Assembly: GCA_026014905.1 (NCBI GenBank)
Contig: JAOZHK010000213.1
Span: 1-10,257, forward strand
Reading direction: 5' to 3'
DNA length: 10,257 bases
Source: Candidatus Bathyarchaeota archaeon
GTDB lineage: Archaea; Thermoproteota; Bathyarchaeia; RBG-16-48-13; GCA-020355125
Shown: one piece after another, positions 1 to 5,444 of the stretch
How the letters are laid out: each line of letters opens with the position of its first letter
Numbering within the stretch: the first letter of the stretch is position 1
Made by a program: the position numbers and the translations under genes
Notes under the pieces: generated by a model
Databases searched by the model: none
Told to the model about the DNA's origin: nothing
Seen by the model: the letters and a program-made list of their open reading frames with translations, nothing else

Positions 1-636
1 AAGATCCAACGGATTCTCAGTATAGGTGCGTTAGGTATCCAACATCAGCGCAAAATGGTACCGACGCGATGGAGTATAACTGCAGTGGACTCAACAATAT
101 CACAACGAATCCTCGAAGAGGACGTGAAACGCTGTCCACGTATTAACGAATATCAAGTTTATGAATTCAACTATCTAGGAAACAGATTCGTTATTCTCTT
201 AATCCCAGCTAATTGGAGCTACGAATGGATCGAGGCTTGGTATCCAGGCACAGCCTGGAACCCGGGACAACAGTCGATTGCGATGGGGGGTGACTGGGAG
301 AGCTACCAAGGCAGAACAACTTATGCATCAATCGGGGGCTGTTACTATTCAGTACGATTAGCTGCAGCAGAATTCTTGGCAGCAATGCGTAGACAAGCTC
401 GTGTCATTGCGCTGCGAGAAATCTATCCTAACTTTATTTCACCTCTCGGAGTCTGGATAAACAGGGAAAGTGTTCGAGCCGCGTTTAGACAGAGTGAAGT
501 CAAGAAATTCAATACGTTCCAGGAAACCTTAAGGTATCTCACGACGCGGTTGCGAATCCCACTTCCTCATTGGATGGACACTAGTATACTACTGAAAGAC
601 GAATTATGCCAAAAAAAACTGACACAATACTTCTAA
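1..636 (+). CDS. nreA: Nre-type archaeal DNA repair protein, C-terminal part (5'-truncated by window)
   Basis: The frame is open from the first base, so the gene starts upstream; 211 residues are visible, about half of the roughly 400 usual for Nre proteins. I recognise the Nre C-terminal region by KMVPTRWSITAVD near the start of the visible part, then a G-C-Y-Y-x-x-R-L-A-A-A-E-F-L segment, RRQARVIALREIYP and SPLGVWINRESVR. In Haloferax, NreA works in DNA damage tolerance and binds the sliding clamp PCNA through a C-terminal PIP motif (family knowledge). Here the last eight residues, QKKLTQYF (bases 610-633), fit the PIP consensus Q-x-x-L-x-x-aromatic-aromatic and sit exactly at the terminus, as expected for a clamp-binding tail. 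The molecular activity of the family is not settled. A radical SAM gene follows 43 bases downstream in the same direction. NreA versus its paralogue NreB cannot be decided without the N-terminal zinc region. Confidence 0.85.
   Translation, partial: KIQRILSIGALGIQHQRKMVPTRWSITAVDSTISQRILEEDVKRCPRINEYQVYEFNYLGNRFVILLIPANWSYEWIEAWYPGTAWNPGQQSIAMGGDWESYQGRTTYASIGGCYYSVRLAAAEFLAAMRRQARVIALREIYPNFISPLGVWINRESVRAAFRQSEVKKFNTFQETLRYLTTRLRIPLPHWMDTSILLKDELCQKKLTQYF
610..633 (+). other. C-terminal PCNA-interaction (PIP) motif of Nre
   Basis: The codons read QKKLTQYF immediately before the TAA stop. Gln, Leu at position 4 and Tyr-Phe at positions 7-8 match the canonical PIP box. An eight-A run (611-618) lies inside it, so a replication or sequencing slip there would remove the motif. 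Confidence 0.8.
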
Positions 637-679
637 CAACGATGGAAAAAGAATCTTGGATAAAGAGTGAACACTTGAA

Positions 680-1402
680 ATGTTCGTGAAATTTATTCAC
701 TCAAAAACCATTCTCTCGAAATCTAAAGTGGCTGAGTATTCCTTGAATCCATATATTGGATGCATGCATGGCTGTACCTACTGTTACGCAACATATATGA
801 AACGATTCACTGGACACCGCGAGGCATGGGGCGCCTTTGTGGACGTGAAACAAAACGCAGCCCCCCTTCTCCAACATGAATTACGTCGGAAAAAACCAGG
901 TAGAGTGTGGTTAAGTGGAACGTGTGACCCGTATCAACCTATTGAAGAGCAGACAAACATCACTCGAGACTGTTTACGTCTATTAACCCAACATAGATGG
1001 CCAGTCACTATTCAAACAAAATCTCCATTAATCTTGCGCGACCTCGATATTTTAGAGAAATCGCAAGGAATCGACGTCGTCATCACAATTACAACAGCTG
1101 ACGACGCGATTCGAAAGATATTTGAGCCACATGCTCCCAGCATCCAAAACCGTCTCCAAGCGTTAACCGCATTACACACAACCGGGATTCCCACATCAGC
1201 CATGATTGCGCCTCTCCTACCTCACTCAGAAGAGCTATTACCACAATTACAAAATATCGTGGATTACATCATAATTGATAAAATGAACTACAAAAACCTA
1301 AACAAACCCTATTTAGGATATCAATTAAGCGATGACTGCATTATCTGTCATAAACGCATTCAAACTCATGATGTGCACGTTCATAACGAGCAAGAAATCT
1401 AG
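680..1402 (+). CDS. Radical SAM protein of the SplB/DNA-repair-photolyase-like family (COG1533)
   Basis: A 240-residue radical SAM enzyme expected to bind a [4Fe-4S] cluster through C28-x3-C32-x2-C35 (CMHGCTYC) and cleave S-adenosylmethionine to a 5'-deoxyadenosyl radical. Family marks follow: YSLNPYIGC before the cluster, GTCDPYQPIE at 80-90, an ITITT strand near 136-140, and an EPHAPSIQNRLQAL...GIPTSAMIAPLLP segment (149-181). These are typical of the group that includes spore photoproduct lyase, but most members have unknown substrates. It is shorter than the usual 280-350 residues; the C-terminus is brief and rich in Cys and His (C220, C223, H224, H230, H233, H235). The ATG at 680 has a weak GAGTGA element about ten bases upstream. 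It lies 43 bases after the Nre gene with no TATA box seen between, so co-transcription and a DNA-repair role are inferred, not shown. Confidence 0.85.
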   Translation: MFVKFIHSKTILSKSKVAEYSLNPYIGCMHGCTYCYATYMKRFTGHREAWGAFVDVKQNAAPLLQHELRRKKPGRVWLSGTCDPYQPIEEQTNITRDCLRLLTQHRWPVTIQTKSPLILRDLDILEKSQGIDVVITITTADDAIRKIFEPHAPSIQNRLQALTALHTTGIPTSAMIAPLLPHSEELLPQLQNIVDYIIIDKMNYKNLNKPYLGYQLSDDCIICHKRIQTHDVHVHNEQEI

Positions 1403-1507
1403 AGCATATCCTGTCTAGCTTCAATCGAACTATTCGCAAGAATATTTCTCGAATAATATAGATGGAATTAGCTAGGATATAAGCTAGCCAGTCCCGTGGT
1501 ACAGTAG
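1403..1507. other. Convergent intergenic region with clustered AGCTAG motifs
   Basis: This gap separates the converging radical SAM (+) and PP-loop (-) genes. It holds AGCTAG or its complement at 1415-1420, 1470-1475, 1482-1487 and, reaching the PP-loop stop codon, 1506-1511. A TATTCG (1431-1436) / CGAATA (1450-1455) inverted repeat with a 13-base loop and a TAGCT (1469-1473) / AGCTA (1482-1486) repeat could form weak hairpins. No long T tract is present on either strand, so termination here is uncertain. Confidence 0.5.
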
Positions 1508-2281
1508 CTAGAAGTAACCCAAGGCTCGTAGGCGTGACATGGTTTGTTCTTTATCCTGCGCTCGACCTGCCCGTTCAACTTTTGCTTCGGGATTTGGTTG
1601 GGTGCAGGTGTGACATCCTAAGCTAGTAAAGCCTTGGTCATAAAGCGGATTACGTGGGATATTGTGCGCTTCGATGTACTCCCAGACCTCTTCCCAGAGG
1701 AAGTGCAGAATAGGATGCACTCTGATGTGGTCAGGGTTTGTTCGAGGTGAGAAGAATTCTTCATGGGAGCGTGCCTCTTGTTCATCCCATCTGATCCCAA
1801 CGATGAGAGCTTCTAACTGGTTCTCAATGAGAGCTTGGTTAGTGGCGACCGTTTTGAGCAGGTGGCAACATGGTTCTCGATCCAGGGCGATGCGGAAGGA
1901 GTTCTGTTCCCAGCCGATCTGGATGACGCCTTCGCGCATGGCGTCGGGAAGATCGTGAAGTTTCACCACGCCGCTTTTTGTTGCGTTAATGACGGGCACA
2001 TTTGTTGCATTGATGAGGTTAAGATTCCACTTTTTCGCGAGATCATCTCGAAATTGGTAGACTTCCGGAAAGTGTTTGCCAGTATCCACAAAGATCACCG
2101 GAATGGGAACTGTTCCGTTGAATGTATCTTGGATCAATTGAATGAGGAGAGATGAATCTTTACCACTCGTCCACGCTACCCCAATTTTATCCTTACCAAA
2201 CTTCTGAACCGCTTCATGGATTACGTCGCGGGCTTTTGCTGCTTTTTCTTCAACACTCATGTCAACATATTGTGTGTCCAT
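1508..2281 (-). CDS. PAPS reductase/CysD-like PP-loop protein with Fe-S-type cysteines
   Basis: A 257-residue member of the PAPS reductase / sulfate adenylyltransferase small-subunit superfamily (PF01507 type). The nucleotide-binding PP-loop is TSGKDSS (38-44); VDTGKHFPEVYQFRD (65-79) is the conserved second block. Two cysteine pairs, C138-C139 and C223-x2-C226 (GCHTCTQP), are placed as in [4Fe-4S] APS reductases. The catalytic C-terminal ECGIH-type motif of true APS/PAPS reductases is absent; instead the protein ends ERAGRAQDKEQTMSRLRALGYF, which resembles the tail of CysD (ERQGR...KKRQGYF). It is therefore probably not a thiol-dependent reductase; an ATP-pyrophosphatase acting on a sulfur or phosphate compound is an inference. 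No CysN partner is visible. A GAGGT site six bases upstream and a TATA box support the ATG at 2281. Upstream neighbours in the same direction are a small RHH protein and a phosphohydrolase. Confidence 0.82.
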   Translation of the reverse strand: MDTQYVDMSVEEKAAKARDVIHEAVQKFGKDKIGVAWTSGKDSSLLIQLIQDTFNGTVPIPVIFVDTGKHFPEVYQFRDDLAKKWNLNLINATNVPVINATKSGVVKLHDLPDAMREGVIQIGWEQNSFRIALDREPCCHLLKTVATNQALIENQLEALIVGIRWDEQEARSHEEFFSPRTNPDHIRVHPILHFLWEEVWEYIEAHNIPRNPLYDQGFTSLGCHTCTQPNPEAKVERAGRAQDKEQTMSRLRALGYF

Positions 2282-2287
2282 TCGTAA

Positions 2288-2292
2288 ACCTC
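2288..2292 (-). promoter_or_regulatory. Ribosome binding site of the PP-loop gene
   Basis: GAGGT on the minus strand, six bases before the ATG at 2281, fits an archaeal Shine-Dalgarno site and fixes the start. Confidence 0.6.
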
Positions 2293-2328
2293 AATAAATT
2301 ACTAGGTTGTAACCCCTTTCTAACCATG

Positions 2329-2338
2329 ATATATAAGG
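2329..2338 (-). promoter_or_regulatory. TATA-box promoter of the PP-loop gene
   Basis: The minus strand reads CCTTATATAT here. A start site about 25 bases downstream (near 2305-2308) would give a leader of some 25 bases that includes the GAGGT site. This suggests the PP-loop gene can be transcribed separately from the small gene upstream. Confidence 0.5.
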
Positions 2339-2373
2339 GTTGTGAACACTACTTCTAAATCTTCTATCAATGA

Positions 2374-2553
2374 TCATAGATATCCGAGGGCTTCAAGTCG
2401 CTTTTTGGGTTCGTCGGACTCTAAAAGGGGGACGTTCCTGCGAATCAGATACACGAGGTACTCCGTTGGACTGCGGTACCCGCTTCCCTTTAGCGCGTTT
2501 GAGAGACGCTCGTATAGTGGTTGTGGGATAGATAGATTCACGTACTTAACCAT
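2374..2553 (-). CDS. Small ribbon-helix-helix (CopG-like) protein with RLxALGY tail
   Basis: Translating the minus strand from the ATG at 2553 gives a 59-residue protein ending at a TGA (2376-2374). It starts MVKYVNLSIPQPLYERL, a beta-strand followed by a helix, then a G-S-G-Y-R-S-P-T-E-Y turn and a second helix, LVYLIRRNV: the plan of ribbon-helix-helix proteins, which dimerise through the strand to bind DNA. An acidic linker (LLESDEP) leads to the terminus KRLEALGYL. The adjoining PP-loop protein ends SRLRALGYF, so R-L-x-A-L-G-Y is shared at both C-termini. A TATA-like element 23-32 bases upstream of the ATG suggests a leaderless mRNA. The opposite-strand frame over the same bases gives low-complexity Arg/Ser-rich protein and is judged a shadow. 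It could be an autoregulator or an adaptor for the neighbouring enzymes; neither role is shown. Confidence 0.8.
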   Translation of the reverse strand: MVKYVNLSIPQPLYERLSNALKGSGYRSPTEYLVYLIRRNVPLLESDEPKKRLEALGYL

Positions 2554-2558
2554 GACCT

Positions 2559-2593
2559 ATCATAAAAACGGTGCCAAATAAAAGGCTTATGAT
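2559..2593 (-). promoter_or_regulatory. Promoter of the RHH gene: TATA-like element inside an inverted repeat
   Basis: On the minus strand CTTTTATTTG (2585-2576) is TATA-like and sits 23-32 bases before the ATG, which fits leaderless transcription. Perfect 7-base arms ATCATAA (2559-2565) and TTATGAT (2587-2593) flank it on both sides. That arrangement resembles an operator that would block TBP access when occupied. Autoregulation by the encoded RHH protein is an inference. Confidence 0.45.
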
Positions 2594-2656
2594 GGCTGAA
2601 GACTTATTCCCACGCACGACAGCACATCTGCGCGAGGTTCAGTTAAACCTATATCC

Positions 2657-4042
2657 TTAGTTATCCAAGGTTACCGGTCGTCCATCCATCGACTGAGGGA
2701 TAGGAATATCTAGATATTGGAGGATGGTTGGAGCAACATCCCAGAGCTGTGCTTTCAATGGTGACCGCTCCTTATTGAGGTCTGGTCCTAAGAATCCTAA
2801 GATTCCAGGGACTTCTTCGGGGTTATGAGAGCCATCATGCCCTCCGCTCCATAAAGGATTTGTACGGAAATACTCACTTTGACTCGTCTGTAACAAGATT
2901 TCGGGTCGTCTCGCGGACTGCCATTGTTGATTGTGGATCGCTATCAGATCGGCAGCCTCGGAAACATATGGTCCCCAATAGACGTCTTCACGCTTGACAA
3001 CCTGCTGAATCGGTGACTCCCCGTTGATTTGAATATTTTGGAGTGACTTGATAATCTCCTCGCGAATATGTTGGTATTCGTGCCCGGGTTGAATCATCCC
3101 AGTTGGTTCACGACCTGTAACATTCAACCAAATATCGCCGTACCCATAGGCTACTGCGAGACTACGAGCTAGATCCACTTTCTGATCTCGTACATGCAGG
3201 TATTTCTGTTGCTGTAAATAGTTATTGAGGAATACTTCACGAGTCACTGGGCAAAAGCCGTGATCGGATACTAGTATACTAAGTGTATTTGAAGGGATCC
3301 GTTTAAGAAATTCTGATAAGATTTTATCGACAGATCGGTAATATTGCTTAGCCCTATCAGTGAACTCATTATGAGTGAAATTCGGATGAGCAGGATCAAT
3401 ATGGTTCCAGAAGAAATGTCCAATTCGATCAGTACCCATAAAGACCGTCATAAAAAAGTCCCACGGTTCATGTTCGAGAAGGTGAAGGCTAATTTTCGCA
3501 TTTAACTCGGTAATCTCATCGATGCGATCCAAGAGGAGATCAGGGTTAGAGCGAGCCTGGGCGAGGATATCTGTCTCAACATCACCAGGCATTGTGTTTA
3601 CTCGAAATCGTCTTTTAATTAATTCGTGGATAGATTGTGGCTGTGGGATGCCTTCTTGACGATCCAAAAATCCAGGAATCATGAAACCATTAATCCTATC
3701 ATATGTGCTCATAGGTACATTGATGACGCCAACCCGTTTTCCATGTGTACTCAATATCTGCCACAAAGTATCTGATTTTATGAAAGATGGAGCTGCTATG
3801 CGCCGCTGATAAGAGCCGGGAGTACGCTGAATAAAGCTGAAAATGCCATGTTTGCCAGGATTCTTTCCTGTCATGAATGTTGTCCATGCAACCGGTGTTT
3901 GGGCTGGTAAGGGCGGTATTGAGCTTCCCCACAAACCCTCATCCCTAAAACGTCGAAAAGTCGGAAGTTCATCGAGCCATGCACTTATGAGAAGGGGGCT
4001 AGCCCCATCAAGACCAATAACACAGACTTTCTTCGCTCTCAT
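2657..4042 (-). CDS. Alkaline-phosphatase-superfamily phosphohydrolase/phosphodiesterase (COG3379-like)
   Basis: A 461-residue member of the type I phosphodiesterase/nucleotide pyrophosphatase branch. VIGLDGASP carries the first metal ligand D12; PPLPAQTPVAWTTFMTGKNP aligns with the NPP nucleophile block, making T49 the likely nucleophile; D205-x3-H209 (GTDRIGH), D260-H261 (VSDHGF) and H406 (GGHDGSHNP) complete the expected two-zinc site. DVAPTILQYLDIPIP near the end is the usual terminal helix of this group. Length is normal and the active site looks intact. No signal peptide or membrane segment is visible, so it should act in the cytoplasm. The substrate is unknown; related enzymes split phosphate mono- or diesters and the superfamily also includes sulfatases. 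A GGTG site (4056-4053) lies ten bases before the ATG. The RHH and PP-loop genes follow downstream, suggesting a shared phospho- or sulfo-ester pathway. Confidence 0.85.
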   Translation of the reverse strand: MRAKKVCVIGLDGASPLLISAWLDELPTFRRFRDEGLWGSSIPPLPAQTPVAWTTFMTGKNPGKHGIFSFIQRTPGSYQRRIAAPSFIKSDTLWQILSTHGKRVGVINVPMSTYDRINGFMIPGFLDRQEGIPQPQSIHELIKRRFRVNTMPGDVETDILAQARSNPDLLLDRIDEITELNAKISLHLLEHEPWDFFMTVFMGTDRIGHFFWNHIDPAHPNFTHNEFTDRAKQYYRSVDKILSEFLKRIPSNTLSILVSDHGFCPVTREVFLNNYLQQQKYLHVRDQKVDLARSLAVAYGYGDIWLNVTGREPTGMIQPGHEYQHIREEIIKSLQNIQINGESPIQQVVKREDVYWGPYVSEAADLIAIHNQQWQSARRPEILLQTSQSEYFRTNPLWSGGHDGSHNPEEVPGILGFLGPDLNKERSPLKAQLWDVAPTILQYLDIPIPQSMDGRPVTLDN

Positions 4043-4194
4043 ATTATATTCACACCGTGTAGATTCTTGGAATGAAATTAAAACATGTAAAAAGTTTGTG
4101 AATGATAGCTAACTACTTTTGTTGCCCGCGTGCGTATTTTTAACGAGTAAAACACATCCGTGCTAAAAAAGATCTACACGCTCGCTGAAATGAA
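4043..4194. other. Intergenic region upstream of the phosphohydrolase
   Basis: No gene is seen. On the minus strand it contains the end of the upstream winged-helix transcript (T tract near 4165-4170), a weak TTTTAATT element around 4075-4084 and the GGTG ribosome site of the phosphohydrolase. Confidence 0.4.
4165..4175 (-). terminator. T-tract terminator after the winged-helix gene
   Basis: The minus strand reads GATCTTTTTTAG about 20 bases past the stop codon. A six-T run without an obvious stem is the usual archaeal RNA polymerase termination signal. Confidence 0.4.
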
Positions 4195-4434
4195 TTACGC
4201 GTAAGGTGTTAATGAAACGTTTCGTTGAAATGTTGAACTAACTAATTCACGGATATGGGGATTGATCCTCACTTTATGTCTGTTGAATTGAATAAACTCG
4301 TACTTTGCAAGAAACATGGTCATATCTTTGCACAACTGAAGAGGGACATTAATCGCTTTCGCGATTTCGCGTACTGAATGTTGTGCGCCATCATGCGCGA
4401 GGAATTCAAGCAACTCATCTAACTTAGAAGTCAT
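4195..4434 (-). CDS. Small winged-helix DNA-binding protein
   Basis: A 79-residue protein starting MTSKLDELLEFLAHDGAQ. Helix 1 is followed by HSVREIAKAINVPLQLCKDMTMFLAKYEFIQ, a helix-turn-helix with the turn at INV, and then a short wing (FNRHKVRINP): the compact winged-helix plan common in archaeal regulators. The frame is open 20 codons further, to an ATG at 4494, but I chose the ATG at 4434 because GAGGAG lies exactly six bases upstream and a TATA box lies 36-44 bases upstream, placing transcription start near 4448; the extra N-terminal residues would be upstream of that promoter. There is no effector domain or metal-binding motif, so the ligand and target are unknown. It sits between the phosphohydrolase and another winged-helix gene, both in the same direction. 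Confidence 0.7.
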   Translation of the reverse strand: MTSKLDELLEFLAHDGAQHSVREIAKAINVPLQLCKDMTMFLAKYEFIQFNRHKVRINPHIRELVSSTFQRNVSLTPYA

Positions 4435-4440
4435 GAGAGA

Positions 4441-4478
4441 CTCCTCAGAAACTATAATGATCGTACATGTTATAAATT
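4441..4478 (-). promoter_or_regulatory. Promoter and ribosome site of the winged-helix gene
   Basis: On the minus strand AATTTATAA (4478-4470) is a good TATA box and GAGGAG (4446-4441) is a strong Shine-Dalgarno site six bases from the ATG at 4434. The spacing implies a leader of about 14 bases. Together they decide the start. Confidence 0.6.
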
Positions 4479-4574
4479 CCTTGTCAAGTCTCACCGCTAT
4501 CGTTGCGTAGTACTTGGCTGCATCTATCGTTGCCTGTAACCTAACTTTTCTGCCGATTTTTAACTATCAGCTAC

Positions 4575-4606
4575 AGCTTTTTAAGCTAAATTATGTTAAA
4601 AAAGCT
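4575..4606 (-). terminator. Hairpin/T-tract terminator after the ArnR1-like gene
   Basis: AGCTTTTTAA (4575-4584) and TTAAAAAAGCT (4596-4606) form an almost perfect inverted repeat around an 11-base loop. On the minus strand the TTTTTT run begins directly after the TAG stop codon, so the stem starts within that stop. Confidence 0.5.
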
Positions 4607-4901
4607 AGAACCCCATCGTTTCGAGTACTAGGTGAATTTTTTGATAATCTTGAAGGAATTCTTTGCCCTTATGTGTTGTATAATACGTAACTATATTGTT
4701 GCCGGATGTCCGAGTTTCAAGTAGTGCTCCCTCGAGTAAACTCGTAGCATATTTATTAAATTGCGAGACACTGAGATTACACTGATAAATTAATCGGGTT
4801 TTTCGTGAACCGTTCTCAGCATTCGATAAAATACATGCGATAATGTCAAGTCTACTTCGTTGAATAAAACGGCGCTTTCGAGTCGACACTGATGTCTCCA
4901 C
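4605..4901 (-). CDS. ArnR1-like winged helix-turn-helix regulator (HTH_45 type)
   Basis: A 98-residue protein with the archaeal ArnR1-like winged-helix pattern: RSRLDIIACILSNAENGSRKTRLIYQCNLSVSQFNKYATSLLEGALLE at about 16-62, where K-T-x-L-I-Y-x-x-N-L-S is the recognisable block, then a wing with TYYTTHKGKEFLQDY at 72-86. Proteins of this family are small DNA-binding regulators, some acting on archaellum or defence genes in Sulfolobus, but most are uncharacterised; here the target is unknown. The start is GTG at 4901; an in-frame stop lies only six codons upstream. A TATA box 21-30 bases upstream suggests a leaderless transcript starting at or next to the GTG. It has no transmembrane tail, unlike ArnR itself. 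A second regulator gene follows downstream in the same direction. Confidence 0.78.
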   Translation of the reverse strand: METSVSTRKRRFIQRSRLDIIACILSNAENGSRKTRLIYQCNLSVSQFNKYATSLLEGALLETRTSGNNIVTYYTTHKGKEFLQDYQKIHLVLETMGF

Positions 4902-4921
4902 TGATCTCTTGTTCTCTCAGA

Positions 4922-4931
4922 CATATATAAT
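4922..4931 (-). promoter_or_regulatory. TATA box of the ArnR1-like gene
   Basis: The minus strand reads ATTATATATG, centred about 26 bases before the GTG at 4901, the spacing expected for leaderless archaeal transcription. Confidence 0.55.
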
Positions 4932-4986
4932 TTATTATCTTTTTCCATAACCTCTTTCTAGAATTAGCTTTCTGACGTGTTGATGA

Positions 4987-5027
4987 ACGCGCGCGCGTAC
5001 TCCAGAGATCAATACACGTGTGTGTAC
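4987..5027. repeat. Two alternating purine-pyrimidine tracts (Z-DNA-prone)
   Basis: ACGCGCGCGCGTAC (4987-5000) and ATACACGTGTGTGTAC (5012-5027) are both strictly alternating purine-pyrimidine, 14 and 16 bases long, 11 bases apart; the first contains a 12-base palindrome. They lie between two divergent promoters and are followed by a C-rich stretch (5027-5036). Confidence 0.7.
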
Positions 5028-5091
5028 CCCTCCCCCTGTTCCTACGTTATCCATTAAATAATGCTTCACCCTTCTTATGGACTGGCGACGG

Positions 5092-5103
5092 AGCTAGCTA
5101 GCT
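5092..5103. repeat. AGCTAGCTAGCT perfect palindrome
   Basis: A 12-base self-complementary run of three AGCT units followed by TTT, in the divergent region 53 bases before the CcdA-like start. The same core occurs in several other gaps of this window. Operator, hairpin or selfish repeat cannot be told apart. Confidence 0.6.
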
Positions 5104-5155
5104 TTTGATGACATATTCTCCGCGCCAATCCCACCACTCCGGAGAACGATAAATA

Positions 5156-5365
5156 ATGGACCATCTCACCCAAGTTGAACGTGACGAATCATCCAGGAAA
5201 CGCTTCTACGCGATCCCCATGAGTTTGGTAATTGAAGCCCAGAAATACGCGGTATCCATTGATGAGACCTGTATTCAGGCCTTGAAACATAAAATTCAAG
5301 AAAAAAAAGAGCTGCTGTCTGTTGCAACATTCCTCAAGGAGAAGCGCTCGTTACAACACCAATGA
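5156..5365 (+). CDS. Small CcdA/ribbon-helix-helix-like protein
   Basis: A 69-residue charged protein. After a polar N-terminus, RKRFYAIPMSLVIEAQKYAVSIDETCIQALKHKIQEKKE (about 14-52) resembles the CcdA antitoxin DNA-binding plan: a beta-strand, a helix, a turn with V-S-I-D-E, and a second helix with Q-A-L-K-H-K-I. No toxin gene is next to it: 79 noncoding bases separate it from the XPD-like helicase downstream in the same direction. A GGAG element (5141-5144) is 11 bases before the ATG, rather far. It may regulate the divergent promoter region or the helicase transcript, or be an orphan antitoxin. The fold assignment is by eye and moderate. Confidence 0.6.
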   Translation: MDHLTQVERDESSRKRFYAIPMSLVIEAQKYAVSIDETCIQALKHKIQEKKELLSVATFLKEKRSLQHQ

Positions 5366-5444
5366 TCCCACCTCCACTCCGGTTTCCGTATCGGATTCCA
5401 TGCCGACCGAGTAATCGCAAACTTAATCGGAGACGACGGTCGTC

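Noticed and set aside
580..591. ACTAGTATACTA also found at 3270-3281
   Set aside because: Both copies lie within unrelated coding sequences and there is no further flanking similarity, so a chance 12-base match is most likely.
1662..2155. Two plus-strand frames opposite the PP-loop gene
   Set aside because: They lack family features, and the minus strand encodes a full enzyme with PP-loop and conserved cysteines over the same bases.
2342..2581. Plus-strand 79-codon frame over the RHH region
   Set aside because: Its product is Arg/Ser/Tyr-rich with no recognisable fold, while the minus strand of the same bases gives a clear RHH-like protein with promoter.
3995..4006. GGGGCTAGCCCC palindrome
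   Set aside because: It lies within conserved codons for DGASP of the phosphohydrolase active site and is explained by coding needs.
4435..4494. Longer start for the winged-helix protein
   Set aside because: The strong GAGGAG site and TATA box lie inside this extension and point to the ATG at 4434.
5156..5444. Toxin-antitoxin pair
   Set aside because: A CcdA-like protein is present but no toxin-sized frame is found on either side before the next real gene.
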